NCBI GenBank assembly: GCA_964535405.1
Contig: CAZHUG010000033.1
Coordinates: 1 to 24,126, forward strand
Direction: 5' to 3'
Source of the DNA: Scatomorpha sp964535405
GTDB lineage: Bacteria > Bacillota > Clostridia > Oscillospirales > Oscillospiraceae
DNA length: 24,126 bases
Shown here one piece after another: positions 14,149-20,386 of this stretch. Made by a program: the position numbers and the translations under genes. Within the stretch, counting starts at the first letter, position 1, and every line of letters starts with the position of its first letter. The notes under the pieces were generated by a model. It was not told where the DNA came from and ran no database searches. It saw nothing but the letters and a program-made list of their open reading frames with translations.

Positions 14149-14999
14149 TTGGATGTGAAAAATACCAGGAAATTATGAGCCGGATGCTGGACGGCGAGGT
14201 AGAAGAATCTGAAAAGACCGAGCTTCAAGCCCATCTGGCAGTATGTTCCGAGTGTCGCGGTATCTATGAGGCGTTCAATGCAATTTCGCTCTCTTTGGAG
14301 GTTGAGGAGGCACCGGCCTCACTCGCTCCCGGGGTTATGAAAGCAGTGCGAGAAATGGCAGCTTCTGAGCCTGAACCGCAGATACCGCTGCGTTTAGTGA
14401 AGAGAAAACCAAGGATGTTTGCCCGCGTTGCGGCAATGGCGGCCTGCCTTGCAATAATTGTTTTTGCAGTATCGAGGAGCGACTTTTTCGATAAAAGGGT
14501 CGGAGCAGACAATGATGCACAACCTGCGCAATTTGGCATAATGGGTGCTGCTACAGGCGATGAAGCCCAGAAAAAAGTTGCAGATGGCGGAAGCGCAGAT
14601 GAAGGCTTGGATGTCGAGTCAGGCTATTTGGATAAATCTGATGATCTGTTCCCGTCTGCCTGTGGCATGTCTGATGTTGGCGGTTATGACGCTGCGAATA
14701 TATCCAGTATCGAGATTTATTACACGGCTGAGGGGCCTGCAGAGCAGGCAAGCCGGATTTTGACAGATCAGGACGACGTTGAAGAGTTTCTGGATATGAT
14801 AAGATACTCAGACGAGTATGTCAGTAATGTGCCGGAGGGCGACGGCGATTACCATATTTGCTTTGTGTCCGACAGCCCGGATCACGGAATTTCCTTGTGG
14901 ATCGACGATGGAAAGCTCATCTGCCGCGATGACGGGATGATGGATCCATATGTTGCCTGCGGCCTGGCGGAAGACTTATATGATATCGTATCGGAATAA
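14145..14999 (+). CDS. membrane-anchored zf-HC2 anti-sigma factor
   Basis: Anti-sigma factor for the preceding sigma gene, 284 residues. The N-terminal zinc-binding anti-sigma domain has the H-x3-C-x2-C motif HLAVCSEC (H30, C34, C37), which normally clamps the sigma factor in the cytoplasm. One membrane span lies at about residues 92 to 110 (FARVAAMAACLAIIVFAVS), placing the remaining 170 residues outside. The outer part begins acidic and low in complexity, then forms a small folded domain with IEIYYTAEGP and VEEFLDMIRYSDEYV. It contains no recognised sensor family. The signal is unknown. A terminator follows the stop. Confidence 0.9.
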   Translation: MIGCEKYQEIMSRMLDGEVEESEKTELQAHLAVCSECRGIYEAFNAISLSLEVEEAPASLAPGVMKAVREMAASEPEPQIPLRLVKRKPRMFARVAAMAACLAIIVFAVSRSDFFDKRVGADNDAQPAQFGIMGAATGDEAQKKVADGGSADEGLDVESGYLDKSDDLFPSACGMSDVGGYDAANISSIEIYYTAEGPAEQASRILTDQDDVEEFLDMIRYSDEYVSNVPEGDGDYHICFVSDSPDHGISLWIDDGKLICRDDGMMDPYVACGLAEDLYDIVSE

Positions 15000-15015
15000 T
15001 TTATGATACTTTGAT

Positions 15016-15057
15016 CCTCTGGTTTTGCATAATGCACGCATAAACCAGAGGGTTTTT
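15016..15057 (+). terminator. intrinsic terminator after the anti-sigma gene
   Basis: CCTCTGGTTT (15016-15025) pairs with AAACCAGAGG (15042-15051), followed by GTTTTTG and further T residues. It ends the dus-sigma-anti-sigma unit. Confidence 0.85.
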
Positions 15058-15090
15058 GTATTTTTCCTAAATATTAGTCGTGAGTAACTA

Positions 15091-15119
15091 TTGAAACTGG
15101 GGTACTGCTGTGGTATAAT
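15091..15119 (+). promoter_or_regulatory. SigA-type promoter of rex
   Basis: TTGAAA (15091-15096) and TATAAT (15114-15119) are separated by 17 bases. Transcription would begin near 15126, giving a leader of about 70 bases before the chosen rex start. Confidence 0.8.
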
Positions 15120-15196
15120 ACACTAATCAACTCTGTCAGGCGTGCGTTTTGACGATGTATGTCATAAGAGCAATAATAATATATGGTGGGATTCTT

Positions 15197-15865
15197 GTGA
15201 AACAAATTAAGGTATCAAATAACGTTATAAGGCGCCTTCCGCGCTATCTCCGCAAGCTGGATGAACTTAAGACAGCTGGCGTTGACCGTATATCTTCCGG
15301 AGAGCTGGGTCGCCAGATGGGCCTGACCTCTTCGCAGATAAGACAGGATTTCAGCTGCTTTGGCGAGTTTGGCCAGCAGGGCTATGGATATAATGTCACC
15401 GGTCTCAGAAGCGAAATAGCTTCAATTCTGGGAACTGACCGTGACTTTGCCGCTATCCTCGTGGGTGTCGGCAACATAGGCCGTGCGCTGGTTGAGAACT
15501 TCTGCTTTGAGCAGTATGGCTTCCGTGTGGTATCCGCATATGATGTCCGTCCTGACTTGATCGGAACCGACATTGGTGGGATACATGTCCATGACATTTC
15601 AGAGCTGCCGACAATTTTCGAAAAGCGCAAAATTGACGTTGCTGTTCTTGCGGTGCCTAAGATAATGGCAAATAAGGCAGCAAACGAGCTTGTCGATCTT
15701 GGCATAAAGGCAATCTGGAACTTCACCAATGTGGAGCTTGAGCTGGATGACCCCACTATTGTGGTGGAGAACATCCATTTCTCGGACAGTCTTTTAGCTC
15801 TGGGCTATTATCTTGCAGAAACCATAGACACGGAGGCGGCCTCCGCTGCACGCAACAAGAAATAA
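15197..15865 (+). CDS. rex: redox-sensing transcriptional repressor Rex
   Basis: NAD(H)-responsive repressor that controls fermentation and anaerobic metabolism genes according to the NADH/NAD ratio; 222 residues. The N-terminal winged helix (NNVIRRLPRYLRKLDEL, then ISSGELGRQMGLTSSQIRQDFS) matches the family. The Rossmann nucleotide site is VGVGNIGRAL, and the C-terminal swapped helix is NIHFSDSLLALGYYLAETI. I prefer the GTG at 15197, with GGTGGG upstream, because VKQIKVSNNVIRRLPRY aligns with normal Rex starts; ATG at 15155 would add 14 residues with a hydrophobic stretch. It is followed after 13 bases by an SLH-domain gene on the same transcript. No symmetric Rex operator is seen in its promoter. 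Confidence 0.95.
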   Translation: MKQIKVSNNVIRRLPRYLRKLDELKTAGVDRISSGELGRQMGLTSSQIRQDFSCFGEFGQQGYGYNVTGLRSEIASILGTDRDFAAILVGVGNIGRALVENFCFEQYGFRVVSAYDVRPDLIGTDIGGIHVHDISELPTIFEKRKIDVAVLAVPKIMANKAANELVDLGIKAIWNFTNVELELDDPTIVVENIHFSDSLLALGYYLAETIDTEAASAARNKK

Positions 15866-15878
15866 AAGAGGTGCCCTT

Positions 15879-16931
15879 GTGTATAAGCGAGTTCTTGTCC
15901 TGCTGATGGCAGTGTTGCTTTTGGCAGGTGGAGTATCTGCGTCGGCTGCCGCCGGCACTGCTAATGATCCACTGATTACCGTGAGCTACGCCAAGTCATG
16001 GGGTCAGAGTCTGCTTGAAGACACAATTCCACAGATTGATAAGAAACTGGGCGACTTTTATCGTCAGGTCAGCAACTCACTCGGCGGGGTTTCCGCCGGT
16101 GCGACGGGCAAGCGCATCACGCTTGCGCAGGGTGGAACGCTGTCAATAGCTACAGGTGCCTCTGTCACTGTGGTCTCCGGCGCTGCGACTGTCAGCGTCA
16201 TATCCGGCGAGATGGTCAACGTCTCTGTCGGGTCTGCCGCATCTAACGGAAAGCTCAACCGCAATCATCGCTACATCGCGTGTGAGAACACCAGCGCGGT
16301 CGTTACGGCGACCTCCCCGTCTATTTTCATTGTGGATGGGAAATATACCAGCACTGCAGGCAATGTGCAGTTTACCGATGTCCCTGCCGGTAAGTGGTAC
16401 TATGGCTATGTCTACAGTGCTGTGGATATGGGTCTTATTGACGGCCTGACCGACACGAGCTACGGACCGGACAAGCAGCTTACCGTTGCTCAGGCGATCA
16501 AGCTCGCCGCCTGTATGCACCAGCTATATAACGATGGCGAAGTCACGCTTAAAAACGGCAAACCCTGGTATACGAGCTATCTGGATTATGCAATCCAGAA
16601 CGGAATTGCGGAAGCAAGCTATGGCGAACTGACATCAGAACAATATAACAAGGCGATTAGCCGCCGGGAATATGTGCACCTTTTCTACAATGCACTTCCT
16701 CTGTCGGAATTTTCCGGGAAGAACTCTGTGGCTGATGATGCGATACCCGATGTGAAGCTTGGCGACAGGTTTGCGCAGGAGATATATACCTTCTATCGCG
16801 CAGGCATATTGGACGGCTCAAAGGACGACGGCTCATTCGTCCCCGACTCCGCCATAAAGCGCAGTGAGGTCGCGGCGATTATGGCTCGTATGTTCGACGA
16901 GACTGAGCGCAAGACCATAACACTGCCCTAA
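15879..16931 (+). CDS. secreted S-layer homology (SLH) domain protein
   Basis: Exported cell-wall protein of 350 residues. A signal peptide covers about residues 1 to 24 (MYKRVLVLLMAVLLLAGGVS, cut near ASA-AAG). Residues 25 to 160 form a Gly/Ser/Thr/Val-rich, probably beta-structured domain of unknown role (GGTLSIATGASVTVVSG). Residues about 165 to 345 hold three SLH motifs (FTDVPAGKWYYGYVYSAVDM, then WYTSYLDYAIQNGI, then FAQEIYTFYRAGILDGS), which bind secondary wall polymers. The start is GTG at 15879, with AAAGAGGTG upstream. It lies 13 bases after rex, and a terminator follows. Its link with Rex is positional only. Confidence 0.85.
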   Translation: MYKRVLVLLMAVLLLAGGVSASAAAGTANDPLITVSYAKSWGQSLLEDTIPQIDKKLGDFYRQVSNSLGGVSAGATGKRITLAQGGTLSIATGASVTVVSGAATVSVISGEMVNVSVGSAASNGKLNRNHRYIACENTSAVVTATSPSIFIVDGKYTSTAGNVQFTDVPAGKWYYGYVYSAVDMGLIDGLTDTSYGPDKQLTVAQAIKLAACMHQLYNDGEVTLKNGKPWYTSYLDYAIQNGIAEASYGELTSEQYNKAISRREYVHLFYNALPLSEFSGKNSVADDAIPDVKLGDRFAQEIYTFYRAGILDGSKDDGSFVPDSAIKRSEVAAIMARMFDETERKTITLP

Positions 16932-16944
16932 TTTAAAAAAGCTG

Positions 16945-16971
16945 AAAAGCCGGCATTTGCCGGCTTTTTTT
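16945..16971 (+). terminator. intrinsic terminator after the SLH gene
   Basis: AAAAGCCGGCA pairs with TGCCGGCTTTT, followed by more T residues. It sits only 18 bases before the mnmE ATG, so mnmE needs read-through or a promoter overlapping the end of the SLH gene. Confidence 0.85.
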
Positions 16972-16988
16972 GTGAAAGGATGATGTAA

Positions 16989-18359
16989 ATGGCAGATACA
17001 ATAGCCGCCATTGCAACCGGCAATGTCGTTTCTGCAATCGGCATAGTGCGCATCTCCGGCCCGGACACAACTTCGGTTGTGGACACGGTGTTTTTCCCGC
17101 GCGACGGCAGGCCGATGTCCGAACATGACGACAGGAGGCTTGTTTTTGGCGAGCTTCGCGACAAGCTTGGCAATGTGTACGATGAGTGCCTGTGCACGAT
17201 AAGCCGCGCGCCGCACAGCTACACGGGCGAGGACACTGCGGAGCTTCAATGCCACGGCTCTCCAGTTGTTCTGCGCTGCGCTCTGGATCTGCTTTTTAGT
17301 GCCGGTGCGCGTCAAGCCGGAGCGGGTGAGTTCACGCGCCGCGCTTTTTTAAATGGCCGCATGGATCTGCTTCGCTCCGAAGCTGTCATCGACCTGATTG
17401 ATGCCCAGACAGTAAACGCCGCGATAAATGCCGCCAGTCAGCTCGGCGGCGCCGTCAGCAGGAAAATGGATGTCGTGTACAATCAGTTGGTTGACATAAT
17501 ATCACACTATCATGCCGTCCTGGACTGGCCGGACGAGGATATTGAGCCGTTTGAGCTCAAGGAATATGAGAAGACACTCAGCGATGCTGCCGAGCTTTTG
17601 CGGCGACTTTTGAGCACCTTTGAGCGGGGCCGCGTGCTTCGCGAGGGTATACCTGCGGCGATCATAGGACGGCCGAATGCGGGCAAATCCTCGCTCCTAA
17701 ACGCGATTCTGGGCTACGATCGGGCGATAGTTACGCAGATACCCGGAACGACTAGGGACACGATAACGGAGACTGTGTCGATGGGCGGAGTGCTGCTGCG
17801 GCTAACCGATACAGCCGGTCAGCGTGAGAGTAGCGACGAGGTCGAGCGGCTCGGTGTCCAGCGCAGCCTTGAGGCGGCGCAAACGGCGCAGCTGGTGCTT
17901 GCACTCATTGACCTCGGCGACCCTAATCCTGAAGAGGACGAGAAAATTATCGGGCAGGCGGCAGCCGCGCCTCATGGAGTGGTGGTATTCACAAAGTCTG
18001 ATCTGGGCGACGCAAATACAGCAATGGCATTCTCGGGCCTGAAGGGGCTGCCTGCTGTAGTGATAAGCAGTGTGACAGGCGAGGGGCTGGATGTGCTTGA
18101 GAGTACTATAGAAGACATGTTCCCGCTGCCGGAGGTGCCGGCAGGCGAGATTCTGACAAATGCCAGACACGCTGATGCTACTGAGCGGGCGCTTGCCGCG
18201 ATTGAGGCGGGGCTTGGGGCGCTGCGTGAGGGGATTACCCCTGATGCGGTGCTCACAGAGGCGGAGGCGGCGCTGGAGGCCATCGCCGAGCTGTCCGGGA
18301 GGGCGGTTCGCGATGACGTGGTCGAGCGAATCTTCTCGCGCTTCTGCGTCGGAAAATAA
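16989..18359 (+). CDS. mnmE: tRNA modification GTPase MnmE
   Basis: GTPase that works with MnmG to modify the wobble uridine of tRNAs; 456 residues, normal length. The N-terminal folate-binding domain starts DTIAAIATG and carries HSYTGEDTAELQCHG. A helical domain follows, with an inserted G domain: G1 GRPNAGKSS (residues 227-235), G2 PGTTRDT, G3 DTAG (274-277), and G4 TKSD in place of the usual NKxD. The C-terminal FCVGK provides the catalytic cysteine of the CxGK motif. AAAGGA precedes the ATG. It is monocistronic here (MnmG is not in the window) and ends in a strong terminator. The threonine at G4 is a mild variant and unlikely to abolish GTP binding. Confidence 0.97.
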   Translation: MADTIAAIATGNVVSAIGIVRISGPDTTSVVDTVFFPRDGRPMSEHDDRRLVFGELRDKLGNVYDECLCTISRAPHSYTGEDTAELQCHGSPVVLRCALDLLFSAGARQAGAGEFTRRAFLNGRMDLLRSEAVIDLIDAQTVNAAINAASQLGGAVSRKMDVVYNQLVDIISHYHAVLDWPDEDIEPFELKEYEKTLSDAAELLRRLLSTFERGRVLREGIPAAIIGRPNAGKSSLLNAILGYDRAIVTQIPGTTRDTITETVSMGGVLLRLTDTAGQRESSDEVERLGVQRSLEAAQTAQLVLALIDLGDPNPEEDEKIIGQAAAAPHGVVVFTKSDLGDANTAMAFSGLKGLPAVVISSVTGEGLDVLESTIEDMFPLPEVPAGEILTNARHADATERALAAIEAGLGALREGITPDAVLTEAEAALEAIAELSGRAVRDDVVERIFSRFCVGK

Positions 18360-18364
18360 ATACC

Positions 18365-18395
18365 AAGAGCTGCCCTTTAATAAAGGGCAGCTCTT
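18365..18395. terminator. shared terminator between mnmE and glnA
   Basis: AAGAGCTGCCCTTT (18365-18378) pairs with AAAGGGCAGCTCTT (18382-18395) around a 3-base loop, a 14-bp perfect stem with a T tract on the plus side. It ends mnmE and may also stop minus-strand transcription from glnA, where the tract is weaker. Confidence 0.85.
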
Positions 18396-18438
18396 TTTGT
18401 GCCGGATTGTATCGGAAAGCAATGTGCTTGCTAACAGC

Positions 18439-19770
18439 TCAGTATGTGATCATGTATTTCTCCAGCTCCCAGCTGGAGACCTGAACACGATAGGCTTCCC
18501 ACTCCTTAAGCTTGCCTGCGCAGTACAGGGGGAATACGTGCTCGCCGAGCGTGGCCGCCATCAGCTCATCACTCTCAAGTGCGAAGATGGCCTCTTCAAG
18601 AGAGCCGGGCAGGTTGTCAATGCCCTGCTCCAGCCGTGTTGCGGCATCCATGTCGAAGATATTTGCGGTGATTTCTACGGGAGGCGTGAGATTGTTCTCG
18701 ATGCCGTCAAGTCCTGCGGCGAGGCAGAGGGCCAGTGCCAGATACGGGTTGCAGGACGGGTCCGGAGAACGCAGCTCGACGCGTGTGCCCTGACCGCGGG
18801 ATGCAGGGATGCGGATGAGCGCTGAGCGGTTGGACGCGCTCCAGGCCAGGTAGCAGGGAGCCTCGTAGCCGGGAACCAGGCGCTTATAGGAGTTTACAAG
18901 CGGGTTCGTGACAGCGGTCATGCCCTTGACGTGCTTCAGGATGCCTGCGATGAAGTTGTATGCCTCCCTGGAGAGCCCCTTCACGCCATCGGGATCATGA
19001 AAAATATTCACGCCGTCTTTAAAAAGGGACATATTAGTGTGCATGCCGGAGCCGTTGATGCCATAGACGGGCTTGGGCATGAAGGTGGCATGCAGTCCGT
19101 TAATCTGTGCGAGAGTTTTGACGGTCATGCGGAAGGTGGTGATGTTGTCGGCAGCGGTAAGCGCGTCGGCATATTTGAAATCGATCTCATGCTGTCCGGG
19201 CGCGACCTCGTGGTGTGAGGCCTCAATTTCAAAACCCATCTGCTCAAGGTTCAGGCAGATGGCACGGCGGGTCATCTCGCCGTGGTCAACCGGACCGAGA
19301 TCGAAATAGCCTGCCTCGTCGCCGGTTTTGTTGGTGGGTCTTCCGTCCTTGTCGGTCTCGAACAGGAAAAATTCGCACTCAGGGCCGACGTTGAAGCTGT
19401 AGCCCATGTCTGCCGCGCGCTTGAGAATTTTTTTAAGAACATAGCGCGGGTCGCCTATAAAGGGGGTGCCGTCGGGGTTGTAGACGTCGCAAATGAACCT
19501 TGCGACCTTTCCGACCTGGGGACGCCAGGGCAGAATGGTGAAGGTGTTGAGATCAGGGTATAGGTACTGGTCGGACTCATGAATACGGGTGAAGCCCTCA
19601 ATTGAGCTGCCGTCGATCATCATCAGGTTATCGAGTGCCTTATCAAGCTGAGAGGACGTAATTGCGATATTCTTAAGCTGGCCAAAAATGTCAGTAAACT
19701 GCATGCGGATGAACTCAACTCCCTCATCTTTAACAATGCGGGTTATATCTTCTCTAGTGTAGCTTGCCAT
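18439..19770 (-). CDS. glnA: glutamine synthetase, type I
   Basis: ATP-dependent synthesis of glutamine from glutamate and ammonia, the main ammonia-assimilation enzyme; dodecameric and cytoplasmic. It is 443 residues, the length of the GSI-alpha form of Firmicutes. Visible motifs are FIRMQFTDIFGQLKN and MIDGSSIEGF near the N-terminus, the GPECEFFLF metal site, NGLHATFMPKP and GSGMHTN, and the ATP and substrate segment NRSALIRIPASRG, then RSPDPSCNPYLAL. The ATG at 19770 has AAGGGAGA upstream and gives MASYTREDI; a longer frame to 19890 would run through the leader terminator and is rejected. It is transcribed alone. Its leader contains a terminator hairpin, suggesting attenuation. Confidence 0.97.
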   Translation of the reverse strand: MASYTREDITRIVKDEGVEFIRMQFTDIFGQLKNIAITSSQLDKALDNLMMIDGSSIEGFTRIHESDQYLYPDLNTFTILPWRPQVGKVARFICDVYNPDGTPFIGDPRYVLKKILKRAADMGYSFNVGPECEFFLFETDKDGRPTNKTGDEAGYFDLGPVDHGEMTRRAICLNLEQMGFEIEASHHEVAPGQHEIDFKYADALTAADNITTFRMTVKTLAQINGLHATFMPKPVYGINGSGMHTNMSLFKDGVNIFHDPDGVKGLSREAYNFIAGILKHVKGMTAVTNPLVNSYKRLVPGYEAPCYLAWSASNRSALIRIPASRGQGTRVELRSPDPSCNPYLALALCLAAGLDGIENNLTPPVEITANIFDMDAATRLEQGIDNLPGSLEEAIFALESDELMAATLGEHVFPLYCAGKLKEWEAYRVQVSSWELEKYMITY

Positions 19771-19802
19771 AATTCTTTCTCCCTTCAACTGATAAAACAA
19801 CA

Positions 19803-19841
19803 AAAAAGGACAAAGGCGTTTAGAAAACCAGAACGCCTTTG
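19803..19841 (-). promoter_or_regulatory. terminator hairpin in the glnA leader (putative attenuator)
   Basis: On the minus strand, CAAAGGCGTT (19841-19832) pairs with AACGCCTTTG (19820-19811) around an 11-base loop, then TCCTTTTTTG. It lies between the glnA promoter and the glnA start, so transcription must pass it to reach the gene. This indicates control by antitermination or attenuation. Two-hairpin ANTAR targets and known riboswitches are not recognisable in the short leader. Confidence 0.75.
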
Positions 19842-19854
19842 CCCTGTATCTGCA

Positions 19855-19883
19855 ATTATATTTGTCATTGTAGGAAATGTCAA
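19855..19883 (-). promoter_or_regulatory. consensus SigA promoter of glnA
   Basis: On the minus strand, TTGACA (19883-19878) and TATAAT (19860-19855) are separated by exactly 17 bases, a full consensus match. Transcription would start near 19848, giving a leader of about 78 bases that contains the attenuator hairpin. Confidence 0.9.
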
Positions 19884-19968
19884 CCAGCAAAAGCGTTTTT
19901 AGTACATTGCACCGAAAACCGCTTTTTTAAGCTGCCGGTGACAGTGAAAAATATACAGTATAACGATA

Positions 19969-20000
19969 AATGGAGACACCTCACGCGGGGCGTCTCCATT
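19969..20000 (-). terminator. probable terminator after the IreB-like gene
   Basis: Read on the minus strand, AATGGAGACGCC pairs with GGTGTCTCCATT with one mismatch, then ATCG follows. It lies 21 bases after the stop. The T tract is poor, so termination strength is uncertain. Confidence 0.5.
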
Positions 20001-20020
20001 AATTGTACTTGTCTTATTGC

Positions 20021-20263
20021 TTATTTTCCAAGATAGCTTATCAGCAGCTCCTGGAGCAGTTCGTCGCGGTCAAGGCGACAAATAAGACTGCGCGCATTGT
20101 TGTAGTTCGTGATATATGTGGGATCCTCGGAGATTATATAGCCCACCAGCTGATTGATGGGGTTATAGCCCTTCACGCTGAGGGAGTCATACACAGATGA
20201 CAATATTTCGCGTGTCTCATTCCTGTTGTCAATTGCGGTGAATCTCCTGGTTATATCTTCCAT
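20021..20263 (-). CDS. ireB: IreB family regulatory phosphoprotein (UPF0297)
   Basis: Small cytoplasmic regulator of 80 residues. The family signature is clear: VKGYNPINQLVGYIISEDPTYITNYNNAR, then DRDELLQELLISYL. In enterococci IreB is phosphorylated on N-terminal threonines by the PASTA kinase IreK and modulates cell-wall stress and cephalosporin tolerance. Candidate threonines here are T5 and T9 in MEDITRRFTAID. ATG at 20263 has AAGGAGG 8 bases upstream; the GTG at 20269 would be too close. It stands alone, whereas in many Firmicutes it precedes ruvX-type genes. Family is confident; the signalling role is carried over from studied relatives. Confidence 0.92.
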   Translation of the reverse strand: MEDITRRFTAIDNRNETREILSSVYDSLSVKGYNPINQLVGYIISEDPTYITNYNNARSLICRLDRDELLQELLISYLGK

Positions 20264-20309
20264 GCTCACACCCTCCTTGGCTAAGATATACTTTCCTTAT
20301 ATGGATTAT

Positions 20310-20337
20310 ATTATACCAAAATTCCGAGAAGTGTAAA
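20310..20337 (-). promoter_or_regulatory. SigA-type promoter of the IreB-like gene
   Basis: On the minus strand, TTTACA (20337-20332) and TATAAT (20315-20310) are separated by 16 bases. A perfect 8-bp palindrome, ATGCAATA-TTAC-TATTGCAT (20341-20360), lies just upstream and could be an operator or the weak end of pheT. Confidence 0.7.
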
Positions 20338-20386
20338 GACATGCAATATTACTATTGCATTACATTTCCAAATATACTGTCATAAG

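Noticed and set aside
15126..15200. Rex autoregulatory operator in the rex leader
   Set aside because: A TTGTGAAAC half-site overlaps the start codon but has no symmetric partner, so an operator is not supported.
17980..18010. Loss of MnmE function through the altered G4 motif (TKSD)
   Set aside because: All other G motifs and the terminal CxGK are intact, and a Thr-for-Asn change at G4 is tolerated in related GTPases.
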